A stretch of 26,850 nucleotides of DNA, from positions 1 to 26,850 of the forward strand of contig DYOK01000010.1 of assembly GCA_020720565.1 (NCBI GenBank). Direction: 5' to 3'. Positions 1 through 8,273 of this stretch are shown here, piece by piece. Made by a program: the position numbers and the translations under genes. This DNA comes from Acetofilamentum sp. (GTDB lineage: Bacteria; Bacteroidota; Bacteroidia; Bacteroidales; JAFGXI01). How positions within the stretch are numbered: the first letter of the stretch is position 1; every line of letters begins with the position of its first letter. The notes beneath the pieces were generated by a model, which had not been told where the DNA came from, made no database searches, and saw only the letters and a program-made list of their open reading frames with translations.

Positions 1-2
1 AA

Positions 3-47
3 AAACATATTCGAATAGAAGACACCGGGTTTTATTTAAATGAATAG
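3..47 (+). CDS. possible C-terminal tail of a gene cut by the window edge
   Basis: Frame 3 reads a short polar tail (ending IEDTGFYLNE) and stops at TAG 45-47. The other two plus frames also stop quickly (at 18 and 42), so the frame choice rests only on the protein-like look of the tail. No family can be named from 14 residues. If real, it is the end of a plus-strand gene upstream of purB. Confidence 0.25.
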   Translation, partial: KHIRIEDTGFYLNE

Positions 48-272
48 CTTGAATTAAAGTAGTATGAAAATTATGAATTCTGAATTTTGGATTATGAATA
101 TAATCATTAACAAATCTACAATTCTAAACCATTAAGAAATTAAGGTTCATTAATAACAACTTTTAGTCTACCTTACTACTGCGGATGATCTTACAAAGAT
201 GGATTTATCTTCCAAAGGCATACAGGACTCTAACGAATCAACAAATAAACGAATTAACAAATCAACATAACA
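48..272. other. AT-rich intergenic region upstream of purB
   Basis: No coding sequence is supported here. The stretch at about 63-100 is low-complexity DNA built from repeated GAATT/ATGAAT words, also seen near 24195-24235. I find no perfect TAnnTTTG box, so the purB promoter cannot be placed. No RNA gene or terminator hairpin was recognised. Confidence 0.5.
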
Positions 273-1625
273 ATGTCTGGCACAAAACTTAATAATTTAA
301 CTGCTGTTTCGCCCGTCGATGGTCGATATCGAGGCAAAACCGAATCGTTGGCACCTTTTTTCTCGGAATTTGGATTAATCAAATACCGCGTACAAGTAGA
401 AATTGAATATTTTATCGCTTTATGCGAATACAAACTTCCACAATTAAAAGGGGTTCCTAAATCGACCTTTGCGGCCTTGCGTAAAATATATTTAGACTTC
501 GGATTGAACGATGCTCAACGCATTAAAGAAATTGAACAAACGACCAATCACGATGTAAAAGCGGTAGAATACTTTATCAAAGAACAGTTTGACGAATTGC
601 GTTTGTCAGATTTTAAAGAATTTATCCACTTTGGTTTGACCTCACAAGATATCAACAATACGGCCACTCCACTGTCGCTTAAAGAGGGCTTAGAGGCGGT
701 GTATTTCCCACTAATCGAAAGATTGCTTCACAAAATCAATCAGAATGTCGACGATTGGAAAGACATTCCAATGCTAGCCAAAACACATGGACAACCGGCC
801 TCTCCTACCCGTTTGGGTAAAGAATTTCAAGTTTACAGCGAACGTTTAAGCGAACAAATCAAACTTTTGATGTTGGTGCCTTATGCTGCTAAGTTTGGGG
901 GTGCCACCGGCAATTTAAACGCACATCACGTGGCGTATCCAGACCAAAATTGGGTCGAATTTAGCAACGCTTTTGTTAACAACGTATTAGGCCTTCAGCG
1001 TTCGCAAACCACCACTCAAATTGAACATTACGATCATTTAGCAGCACTTTTCGATAATTTAAAACGCATTAACACCATATTAACCGACCTTTCGCGTGAT
1101 ATTTGGATGTATATTTCGTCAGGATATTTTAAACAGAAAATTAAAAAAGGCGAAGTAGGTAGCTCAGCTATGCCACACAAGGTCAACCCCATCGACTTCG
1201 AAAATGCCGAAGGTAATTTAGGTTTAGCCAATGCGCTCTTCGAACATTTATCGGGTAAATTGCCCATTTCGAGATTGCAACGCGATTTGACCGACAGCAC
1301 AGTATTACGCAATATTGGGGTTCCTTTGGCACATTCTGTTATTGCTTTAGAATCGCTTCTTAAAGGCCTCGATAAACTTTTGTTAAATCGCGAAGCCCTC
1401 GAAAAAGATTTGGAAGACAATTGGGCCGTGGTGGCCGAAGCCATACAGACCATTTTACGACGCGAATCGTACCCTAATCCGTACGAAGCTTTAAAAGAGC
1501 TGACCCGAACCAACGAAGGCATCAACAAAGACAGCATTCAGCGATTTATCGAAACATTGAACGTTTCGGAAAGCGTTAAAGCCGAACTTCGTCGAATCAG
1601 TCCTCAGAATTATACGGGAATCTAA
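273..1625 (+). CDS. purB: adenylosuccinate lyase
   Basis: Purine-biosynthesis enzyme of the aspartase/fumarase superfamily. It removes fumarate from SAICAR and from adenylosuccinate in the cytosol. The 450-residue protein has the normal length for the E. coli-like PurB branch. Visible signatures are HFGLTSQDINN in the N-terminal third, THGQPASPT with the catalytic-type His at about residue 172, and the mobile-loop signature GSSAMPHKVNP at about 296-306, containing the catalytic-type serine. The start at 273 gives the standard short lead-in before LTAVSPVDGRYR. It stands alone: the next gene is convergent, 23 bp away. The family assignment is secure. Regulation is not visible. Confidence 0.97.
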   Translation: MSGTKLNNLTAVSPVDGRYRGKTESLAPFFSEFGLIKYRVQVEIEYFIALCEYKLPQLKGVPKSTFAALRKIYLDFGLNDAQRIKEIEQTTNHDVKAVEYFIKEQFDELRLSDFKEFIHFGLTSQDINNTATPLSLKEGLEAVYFPLIERLLHKINQNVDDWKDIPMLAKTHGQPASPTRLGKEFQVYSERLSEQIKLLMLVPYAAKFGGATGNLNAHHVAYPDQNWVEFSNAFVNNVLGLQRSQTTTQIEHYDHLAALFDNLKRINTILTDLSRDIWMYISSGYFKQKIKKGEVGSSAMPHKVNPIDFENAEGNLGLANALFEHLSGKLPISRLQRDLTDSTVLRNIGVPLAHSVIALESLLKGLDKLLLNREALEKDLEDNWAVVAEAIQTILRRESYPNPYEALKELTRTNEGINKDSIQRFIETLNVSESVKAELRRISPQNYTGI

Positions 1626-1648
1626 TTGTCACTGATTAATTTTTCACT

Positions 1649-2296
1649 TTAGATTAGCTTATTTTTTTGAGCTTTGGCAATGGCTTCTACCTTGTTGCAT
1701 ACGTGCAATTTGGCGTAAATATTTTCGATGTGTTTACGAACTGTACCTTCCGAAATGTTGAGATGGTCTGCAATGACAAAATATTTTTGCCCTGTACTTA
1801 GCTCTTGAATCACCTCAATTTCGCGAGTGCTCAAGTTGAAATTTTCATGGTTTTCGTTGGTTTTCGGACTATCGAGTGTCCGAAGTAATTTTAAAGTTTT
1901 TAACGCAATCGATGGTGTCATAACAGCACCACCATTAAGGGTATCGACAATGCTACGATGTAACTCGTCGGGGGCAATATCTTTTAGCAAATAACCATCT
2001 GCTCCAGCTTTTATCGATTCGAAAATACTTTCGTCGTTATCGAAAACGGTATTCATAAGGATTCGAACCGATGGATAAAGTTGTTTAACATTTTTAGTGG
2101 TTTCAATTCCATTCATCAGGGGCATTTCGATGTCCATTAAAACTAAATCAACTGGTTCCGAAAGTTTAAGCTTTTCGAGCAATTCTTGTCCATTCGAAGC
2201 CGTGACAATGCAATCGAAATTGTCGAAAAATGATAACTTTTCGAGTAGATTTTCTAATATATAAGGAACGTCTTCGGCAATAGCAATTTTATACAT
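1649..2296 (-). CDS. NarL/FixJ-family DNA-binding response regulator
   Basis: Cytoplasmic transcription regulator of 215 residues. The N-terminal receiver domain (about 1-120) has the acidic pair E8-D9, the phospho-acceptor D55 in LVLMDIEMP, the switch Thr near 83 and K105 in LLKDI. The C-terminal LuxR-type helix-turn-helix (about 150-210) has LSTREIEVIQEL and ISEGTVRKHIENIYAKL, typical of dimeric DNA binding. It lies 14 bp downstream of the histidine-kinase gene on the same strand, so the two almost certainly form one operon and one phosphorelay. The target genes cannot be read from the sequence. Its partner is a HisKA_3 kinase, which fits the NarL/DesR class. Confidence 0.95.
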   Translation of the reverse strand: MYKIAIAEDVPYILENLLEKLSFFDNFDCIVTASNGQELLEKLKLSEPVDLVLMDIEMPLMNGIETTKNVKQLYPSVRILMNTVFDNDESIFESIKAGADGYLLKDIAPDELHRSIVDTLNGGAVMTPSIALKTLKLLRTLDSPKTNENHENFNLSTREIEVIQELSTGQKYFVIADHLNISEGTVRKHIENIYAKLHVCNKVEAIAKAQKNKLI

Positions 2297-2310
2297 GGAT
2301 GTGCAATTAG

Positions 2311-4215
2311 TTACGAAATGGGAACTTTAACCAATAGGCTAGTCCCTTGATTGGGTTGACTATTGAGTTGATATTTTCCGCCAATTTTAGCTATACGAGA
2401 GGCCATATTATTTAAACCATTCCCTTTTTTAATGCGATCCATTTCGAACCCAATTCCATTATCGGAAAGTTTCAATTCAATGTTGGGGGCATAATAATAA
2501 AGCGCTATCGAAATAAGATTGGCCTGACTATATTTAAGCGAATTATTCACAAATTCTTGTATGGTACGCAGCAAATGAATTCCGAACCAAGAGCTTATGC
2601 TGGTCTGGAAGGAATTTAAGTTCGATTCGAATTGAACGGAAACTTCGGGATGCGAAATCTGAGCCTGCTCTATGGTGTTTAACAATCGTGCCCGAAAGTC
2701 TTCTAAGGTTAAATGTTGCGAATGTACCGCCCAAAGTGTATCACGCAATTCTACTACCGTTTTCGATGCAATACGCTGTATTTTGTCGAGTGATTCGCCC
2801 ATGGTAGAATCTTCTTTGCTGGCTTTGAATTGAAGATTCTTTACTGCTGACGAAATAAAAGTGAGTTGTGCACCCAGATTGTCGTGTAAATCGTGAGAAA
2901 TTGACAAACGCTGTTCTTGTAAGCGATTGTGAGCTTCTTTTTGCAGCAGCGCTTCGCGTAGTTCGAAATCTGCTTTTTGTTGACGGTTTTTAAATCGTTG
3001 TTGACGATAAATAAGAGTGGCTATCGATGCAATAAAGACGGTAAATAACATACTAAAAATGAGCCACATTTGAGTGTGTTTTCTTTCATTCTCAACCTTT
3101 AAAGCTTGGTTTTTGCTTTGAATCAGCTCGTTTTCTTTCTTTTTGGTTTGATATTTTGTTTCGAGTTCTGATATTATTTCTGTTCTTTCGGTTTGGAAGA
3201 TACTGTCTTTTATCTGATAATACAGATCTTGGAATTCGAGAGCTTTTTCGAAACGCTTCATTTTTTTATTCAAAAGATACAGTCCAAGATAATATTCACG
3301 AAGTTTCTCGATATTCCCACATGCCTCGACATATGGATAAGCGGTGTGGTACAGTTGGTCGGCTTTTTCAAAATGTGACCATTCGCTTTCGATGGTAGCC
3401 AAATTCATATAATTGGTAGCTGTTTCGTACGGATCCATTGATTGTTTGTTTTTTTCGGCCCACAATTGAGCTATCTTTAGTGCCCGTTCAATCCAGTTTT
3501 TAGCTAATGTAAATTGCTTCTTTTTTAGCAACGAATTGCCAATATTATTGTACGTAAAGCCAATTTGAAGAGTATCTAAACGTTGGATATAGTCGAAAAC
3601 CTTAAAATGATAAAAGAGCGCACTATCCGTTTTTTGCCAATCGTCGAAATTAATCGCAATACAATTGAGTGCCAATGCTATTGGAAATGCGTTGCCATTT
3701 TTGGTGGCTTTTACTTGTGCTCGATAACCCATTTTACCATATTCAACCCCTTTAGCATAGTCCGAAAAGTCGTGATAGTTTAATCCAATATTGGTGGTAA
3801 AATATCCTATCCAAGCCTCATCATTTTTTATTTCTGCTTGTTTCAATCCCAAAAATAACATTTTAATCGCTTGCTCATATTGGCCTATTCGCCTATAAAC
3901 AGTACCCATATTATTGTAAACAATCAACAGTCGATTGGTATCATTTAGCTGGATATAAAGATTTTCGGCCAAACGAGCATATCCCAGTGCACTATCGTTT
4001 TCACCTCGGGTTGTCGCTCTAAATTGCTTTGTAAAATACCAATTGGCTTGGTCCGATTTGTTTTTGATATGTGTCTTGGCCAGATTAAAATAATAACCAG
4101 AAGAGTCTTCGGAAAAATAAGCTTTTCGGCAATAGGCCTCAACATTTTGCGAAGAAGCATTGCTGTGCAAGAATATTAAAATGGCAAAAAACCAGAACCG
4201 AACTAATATATTCAT
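2311..4215 (-). CDS. TPR-containing sensor histidine kinase (HisKA_3 type)
   Basis: Membrane sensor kinase of 634 residues, likely phosphorylating the regulator encoded just downstream. A signal peptide (about 1-22, hydrophobic core FWFFAILIFLHS) leads into a predicted periplasmic region with TPR-like helical repeats (about 60-330). A charged coiled coil (about 340-380), one membrane helix (about 384-404) and a second coiled coil follow. The HisKA_3 dimerisation domain contains SHDLHDNLGAQL, with the phospho-acceptor His at 444. The HATPase domain ends the protein, with an N box near residue 557 (FVNNSLKYS), the DNGIGF motif and GNGLNNM. This architecture is common in Bacteroidota, where the TPR domain is presumed to sense a peptide, protein or envelope state. 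The ligand is unknown. Confidence 0.95.
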   Translation of the reverse strand: MNILVRFWFFAILIFLHSNASSQNVEAYCRKAYFSEDSSGYYFNLAKTHIKNKSDQANWYFTKQFRATTRGENDSALGYARLAENLYIQLNDTNRLLIVYNNMGTVYRRIGQYEQAIKMLFLGLKQAEIKNDEAWIGYFTTNIGLNYHDFSDYAKGVEYGKMGYRAQVKATKNGNAFPIALALNCIAINFDDWQKTDSALFYHFKVFDYIQRLDTLQIGFTYNNIGNSLLKKKQFTLAKNWIERALKIAQLWAEKNKQSMDPYETATNYMNLATIESEWSHFEKADQLYHTAYPYVEACGNIEKLREYYLGLYLLNKKMKRFEKALEFQDLYYQIKDSIFQTERTEIISELETKYQTKKKENELIQSKNQALKVENERKHTQMWLIFSMLFTVFIASIATLIYRQQRFKNRQQKADFELREALLQKEAHNRLQEQRLSISHDLHDNLGAQLTFISSAVKNLQFKASKEDSTMGESLDKIQRIASKTVVELRDTLWAVHSQHLTLEDFRARLLNTIEQAQISHPEVSVQFESNLNSFQTSISSWFGIHLLRTIQEFVNNSLKYSQANLISIALYYYAPNIELKLSDNGIGFEMDRIKKGNGLNNMASRIAKIGGKYQLNSQPNQGTSLLVKVPIS

Positions 4216-4291
4216 AAATAGCCTTTATTGGAGTTTATTGGGGCTAAAGATAAATATTTCTTTAAAGAAAATACATTGATATTATAATGAT

Positions 4292-4299
4292 TAACTTTG
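4292..4299 (+). promoter_or_regulatory. Bacteroidetes-type -7 box for the dCMP deaminase gene
   Basis: TAACTTTG matches the Bacteroidetes sigma-ABfr -7 consensus TAnnTTTG exactly and lies 25 bp before the ATG at 4325. No clean TTTG -33 element sits at the expected spacing, so the call rests on the -7 box and its position. Confidence 0.5.
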
Positions 4300-4324
4300 C
4301 ACGACCAACAAAAAGACAAACAAC

Positions 4325-4750
4325 ATGCAGAATCAGAAACAATACGAAATAGATAAGAAATATTTAGCAATGGCCAGAATTTGGGCCGAAAACAGTTATT
4401 GTGAACGTCGCAAAGTTGGAGCTTTAATTGTTAAAGATAAAATGATTATTTCCGACGGATACAATGGCACACCCTCGGGCTTAGAAAATTGTTGCGAAGA
4501 CGCCCAAGGTAAAACGCACGATTACGTGCTACATGCCGAAGCCAACGCCATAACCAAAGTAGCCAAGTCGAGCAACAGTAGCGAAGGAGCCACCCTTTAT
4601 GTCACCACTTCGCCTTGTATGGAATGTTCAAAATTAATTATACAATCGGGCATAAAAAGGGTTGTATTTTCGGAACGCTATCGCATACAAACCGGTTTAG
4701 AACTGCTCGAAAAAGTCGGGATCAAAATAGAACAAATCGAGATTCAATAG
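4325..4750 (+). CDS. dCMP deaminase family protein (ComEB-like)
   Basis: Zinc-dependent cytidine/deoxycytidylate deaminase of 141 residues, expected to convert dCMP to dUMP for thymidylate synthesis. Both catalytic motifs are present: HAEANAI (zinc ligand H70, proton shuttle E72) and TSPCMECSK (zinc ligands C98 and C101). The GYNGTPSGLENC segment is the substrate-loop signature typical of dCMP deaminases and ComEB rather than of tRNA adenosine or guanine deaminases. It is a single-gene unit between the divergent kinase gene and the convergent nqr operon. The family is secure; the exact nucleotide substrate is inferred from the family. Confidence 0.92.
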   Translation: MQNQKQYEIDKKYLAMARIWAENSYCERRKVGALIVKDKMIISDGYNGTPSGLENCCEDAQGKTHDYVLHAEANAITKVAKSSNSSEGATLYVTTSPCMECSKLIIQSGIKRVVFSERYRIQTGLELLEKVGIKIEQIEIQ

Positions 4751-4874
4751 TCAAAACTAATAAAGTAGTTAGAATAATTTAATGTCGTATTTTATTTAAG
4801 CTAGATTATTGTTAAATAGCAAGTTAGTAAATAAATAGGTCGAATACCTTATATCGAATATTTGGAGCTATTTT

Positions 4875-4921
4875 TGGGTTAAACCCAGATTAAGCTCCTG
4901 TCTGCCCTGCCTACTGGCAGG
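4875..4921. repeat. two small palindromes downstream of the deaminase gene
   Basis: TGGGTT-A-AACCCA (4875-4887) and CCTGCC-TACT-GGCAGG (4906-4921) lie in the 231-bp convergent gap. The second is a perfect 6-bp GC stem in otherwise AT-rich DNA and resembles short GC-rich intergenic hairpins scattered in Bacteroidota genomes. Neither is followed by a T tract, so they are not classic terminators. They may help end transcription from either side. Confidence 0.45.
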
Positions 4922-4930
4922 TTAGTACAC

Positions 4931-4960
4931 AAAAAACCCGAAGCTTTTGGCCTCGGGTTT
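4931..4960 (-). terminator. rho-independent terminator of the nqr operon
   Basis: On the minus strand an 11-bp stem (AAACCCGAGGC against GCTTCGGGTTT, one mismatch) closes a 5-base loop and is followed directly by six T residues (plus-strand A run 4931-4936). It begins 21 bases after the nqrF stop codon, the expected place for the end of the operon. The plus-strand orientation lacks an equally good T run. Confidence 0.88.
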
Positions 4961-4981
4961 AATTATAGATCAGCTTTGGAC

Positions 4982-6238
4982 TTATGCACCAAAGTCGTCG
5001 AACATGATATTTTCCTTTGGAACACCCAAGTTAATAAGCATATTTTCCACAGCCGAATTCATCATTGGAGGGCCGCACAAATAATACTCGATATCTTCCG
5101 GAGCATCGTGGTCCTTAAGATAATTATCGAAAATAATTTGGTGGATAAACCCAGTTGAACCTGTCCAATTGTCTTCGGGCAAAGGCTCCGACAGACCAAT
5201 GGTAAATTTAAAGTTCGGGAATTCGTCTTCAATTTTACGGAAATGGTCTTCGTAGAACACTTCTCTGAACGAACGGGCACCGTACCAGAAGGTAGCTTTA
5301 CGCGAAGTACGTTGGGTGTGAAATTGATCGAAAATATGCGAACGCATCGGTGCCATGCCGGCTCCTCCGCCAATAAACATCATTTCGTTTTGGGTATCTT
5401 TGATAAAGAATTCGCCGTAAGGCCCAGAAACCATCACTTTATCGCCTGGTTTACGAGAGAATATAAACGAAGAACAAATACCTGGATTAACATTCATCCA
5501 TCCATTTTTGGCCCTATCCCAAGGTGGCGTTGCAATACGGATATTTAACATTACAATATTACCTTCGGCTGGGTGATTGGCCATTGAGTATGCACGATAT
5601 GTGGGCTCAGGATTGCTCATCTTTAAATCCCACAAATTGTATTTATCCCAATCGGGACGGTAGATTTCCTCAATTTCCATGTCTTTGAAGTTGACATCAA
5701 TCTTAGGTACATCAATTTGAATATAGCCCCCTGAACGGAAGTCGAGGGTTTCACCTTCGGGCAATTTAACTACAAATTCTTTAATATAAGTAGCTTGTCC
5801 GTGGTTCGACACCACTGTGCATTCCCATTTCTTGATGCCCATAATTTCGTGAGGAATTTCAATTTTAAGGTCATTTTTTACCTTAACTTGACAAGCCAAA
5901 CGCCAGTTGTTTTGTTGTTCTTTACGGGTAAAGTATCCGGTTTCGGTAGGCAAAATACTGCCTCCACCTTCGGGAACTTGCAAACGACACATGGCACAAG
6001 TACCGCCGCCACCACAAGCCGATGGTAACAAGATTTTCTGATTACCTAATGTCGACAATAAGGTCGAACCTTGTTCAACTTCGATTACATCTTTGTCGTT
6101 GATGGTAATTTTAACCAATCCAGACGATGTTAATTTGCTCTTTGCAAACAAGAGCATGCCTACCAACATAAGGGTGATTAATAAAAACACCACAATGCTG
6201 AAAGTTACGTTAGAGCTTGATATTTCTAATAGTAGCAT
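4982..6238 (-). CDS. nqrF: Na+-translocating NADH:quinone oxidoreductase subunit F
   Basis: Electron-entry subunit of the Nqr sodium pump. It takes hydride from NADH on FAD and passes electrons through a [2Fe-2S] centre toward the membrane. The protein has 418 residues: one N-terminal membrane helix (about 10-32), a plant-type ferredoxin domain with C75-x5-C81-x2-C84 and C116, an FAD domain with RAYSMAN at 215-221, and an NADH domain with GGGAGMAP at 290-297 and a C-terminal YLCGPP motif. All cofactor residues are present. It is the last gene of the operon, 11 bp after nqrE and just before the terminator. Confidence 0.97.
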   Translation of the reverse strand: MLLLEISSSNVTFSIVVFLLITLMLVGMLLFAKSKLTSSGLVKITINDKDVIEVEQGSTLLSTLGNQKILLPSACGGGGTCAMCRLQVPEGGGSILPTETGYFTRKEQQNNWRLACQVKVKNDLKIEIPHEIMGIKKWECTVVSNHGQATYIKEFVVKLPEGETLDFRSGGYIQIDVPKIDVNFKDMEIEEIYRPDWDKYNLWDLKMSNPEPTYRAYSMANHPAEGNIVMLNIRIATPPWDRAKNGWMNVNPGICSSFIFSRKPGDKVMVSGPYGEFFIKDTQNEMMFIGGGAGMAPMRSHIFDQFHTQRTSRKATFWYGARSFREVFYEDHFRKIEDEFPNFKFTIGLSEPLPEDNWTGSTGFIHQIIFDNYLKDHDAPEDIEYYLCGPPMMNSAVENMLINLGVPKENIMFDDFGA

Positions 6239-6249
6239 ATGTTACGTTT

Positions 6250-6867
6250 TTATAATTTAATACCCATAAAACTCATAAAGGCGATGCCCATAATCCCTGT
6301 AATGATAAAGGTGATGCCCAAGCCTTTTAATGGTGCAGGAATTTGAGAGTATTTGATACGCTCTCTTATGGCCGCAACGGCCACAATAGCCAACAACCAG
6401 CCAATACCCGAACCCAACGAAAAAGCGAACACTTGCCCCATTGACTCGTATTCACGTTCTTGCATAAACAAAGAACCTCCTAAAATGGCACAGTTTACCG
6501 CAATCAAAGGTAAAAATATACCCAATGACGAATAAAGTGCCGGAGCATATTTCTCTACAATCATTTCGACCAATTGAACAATCGAAGCAATGACGGCAAT
6601 GAACATGATAAAGCTTAAAAAGCTTAAATCGACATCTTTAAAGGAATCGCTGATCCAAACCATCGAGCCAGGGCCGAGAATGTATTCGTTAAGAAGGTAG
6701 TTAACCGGCGTGGTGATGATTAACACAAACACGACAGCAATACCTAAACCTAAAGACGTTTTAACTGTTTTCGATACCGCCAAATAGGAACACATTCCTA
6801 GGAAGAAGGCGAAAACCATGTTGTCGATAAAAATCGACTTAATGAATATATTTATTAATTCTTGCAT
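6250..6867 (-). CDS. nqrE: Na+-translocating NADH:quinone oxidoreductase subunit E
   Basis: Six-helix integral membrane subunit (205 residues) paired with NqrD. Together they hold the intramembrane Fe-S centre on the electron path between NqrF and NqrC. The two half-site cysteines are visible: C26 in FFLGMCSYLAV and C126 in LIAVNCAILGG. The inverted duplicated fold shared with NqrD/RnfA/RnfE explains the similar motifs. nqrA and nqrF in the same operon make this Nqr rather than Rnf. It lies 17 bp after nqrD. Confidence 0.97.
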   Translation of the reverse strand: MQELINIFIKSIFIDNMVFAFFLGMCSYLAVSKTVKTSLGLGIAVVFVLIITTPVNYLLNEYILGPGSMVWISDSFKDVDLSFLSFIMFIAVIASIVQLVEMIVEKYAPALYSSLGIFLPLIAVNCAILGGSLFMQEREYESMGQVFAFSLGSGIGWLLAIVAVAAIRERIKYSQIPAPLKGLGITFIITGIMGIAFMSFMGIKL

Positions 6868-6884
6868 AATCTTCAGTATTTAAA

Positions 6885-7535
6885 TTAATTGGACTCTTGC
6901 AAGTGTTTGCTGCGTGAGCGTTGGAACCAAATAATCAATCCTACGGTAATTAAAGCCATCGGAGGTAAAATCATTAAACCATTGTTGGCATAACCCATGT
7001 CGTAGAACGAAAGCGGAATAATGCGCAACTCGCCTAATCCTGGTAAAGTCAATGTTCCTGACCCTGTAATTTCGCGAAGTGCTGCAATGATAATCAAAAT
7101 CATTCCATAGCCTGCACCATTGCCAATACCGTCGAGAAACGATGGCCAAGGCTTATTACCCAAAGCAAATGCTTCGAGACGACCCATTAAAATACAGTTG
7201 GTAATGATCAGACCCACAAACACCGAAAGTTGCTTGCTTACATCGTATGCATAGGCTTTTAATATTTGGTCGACCAAAATTACCAAGGCCGCAATAACCA
7301 CCAATTGTACAATAATTCTGATACGAGAAGGAATGGTATTTCGCAAAGCAGAAATAATGACATTGGCAAAAGCTGTAACAATGGTTACCGAAAGTCCCAT
7401 TACAATAGCCGGCTCTAGTTTCACTGTAACGGCCAAGGCAGAACAAACACCTAAAACCTGAACGGTAATTGGATTGTCGTCGCCCAATGGGTTGGTTAAC
7501 AGTTTTAAATTTTTCTTTGAAAACATTTCACTCAT
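6885..7535 (-). CDS. nqrD: Na+-translocating NADH:quinone oxidoreductase subunit D
   Basis: Integral membrane subunit of 216 residues, partner of NqrE. C31 (VQVLGVCSALAV) and C114 (ITNCILMGRLEAF) are the conserved cysteines that with NqrE bind the intramembrane Fe-S cluster. The N-terminus (NPLGDDNPITVQVLG) and the GYGMILIIIAALREI segment are typical of NqrD. The spacing to nqrC is 6 bp. The annotated start fits family length. Confidence 0.97.
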   Translation of the reverse strand: MSEMFSKKNLKLLTNPLGDDNPITVQVLGVCSALAVTVKLEPAIVMGLSVTIVTAFANVIISALRNTIPSRIRIIVQLVVIAALVILVDQILKAYAYDVSKQLSVFVGLIITNCILMGRLEAFALGNKPWPSFLDGIGNGAGYGMILIIIAALREITGSGTLTLPGLGELRIIPLSFYDMGYANNGLMILPPMALITVGLIIWFQRSRSKHLQESN

Positions 7536-7541
7536 GGCTCA

Positions 7542-8261
7542 CTATTGTTTATTAGTTTTTAAATAGTTAACGTAGTCGCTAATCGACGATTTAAGCATGG
7601 CCTCTAATCCTTTGCTTGTAATGGTTCCACCCGAAATGGCATCGACGCCATGATTCAAGTCGCCTGCACGTTCTGCAGAGCCTTTGCCCCCTTTATGGAC
7701 CGTAATTGAGACAAAATTATCGCCTTCGAAAATGGTTTTACCTTTGAACGGTTCCATAAACCAATCTTTGTTGATGTCGGCACCCAAACCCGGGGTTTCG
7801 CCTTTGTGATCGAAGGTTACCCCATAAACGGTACTGTTATCGGTATTTAACGACATATAACCCCAAATTGGGCCCCATAGTCCTTTACCTAGAAGTGGTA
7901 ATATCACTTTCTTATCGCCATTTTCCAATTGACAAATGTAAACCGGTAAATTTCTGCTATCAGCCGATTTGGCTTGCTCCTTTTTAATGTCGATACCAAA
8001 GGCTTCGATGCCGTTTTTAACTTGTCCGTCGACTCCAACCACAATTCGATTTTGTGCAGGAATATATTTATCGAACAATTCTTGTGCGTTCTCTTTTGTA
8101 CTCTCAATATTGACAGAGGACAAAATATTTTGTATCTTTTCGATTTTAACGTTGTTTTGCTGGGTTTCTTTCAAGCTTTCGGATGCCACCGAAAGTAAAG
8201 CAGCCACCAAAACCACCATCACCGAAGCGTACAAGAAAATATAAGTATTATTATGTTTCAT
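7542..8261 (-). CDS. nqrC: Na+-translocating NADH:quinone oxidoreductase subunit C (FMN-binding)
   Basis: Membrane-anchored, periplasm-facing flavoprotein subunit of 239 residues. One N-terminal helix (about 8-27) precedes the FMN-binding domain. The covalent FMN site is near DAISGGTITSKGLE, with acceptor Thr at about 213. The usual motif reads SGAT, so one Ala is Gly here. FMN would be attached by an ApbE flavin transferase, whose gene is not in this window. The GKGLWGPIWGY segment is strongly conserved in NqrC. It lies 12 bp after nqrB. Confidence 0.96.
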   Translation of the reverse strand: MKHNNTYIFLYASVMVVLVAALLSVASESLKETQQNNVKIEKIQNILSSVNIESTKENAQELFDKYIPAQNRIVVGVDGQVKNGIEAFGIDIKKEQAKSADSRNLPVYICQLENGDKKVILPLLGKGLWGPIWGYMSLNTDNSTVYGVTFDHKGETPGLGADINKDWFMEPFKGKTIFEGDNFVSITVHKGGKGSAERAGDLNHGVDAISGGTITSKGLEAMLKSSISDYVNYLKTNKQ

Positions 8262-8273
8262 GGTTTCTGCGGA

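Noticed and set aside
1034..1537. Minus-strand open frame of 167 codons inside purB
   Set aside because: It lies antisense within a well-supported gene and its translation resembles no protein. It is a shadow frame.
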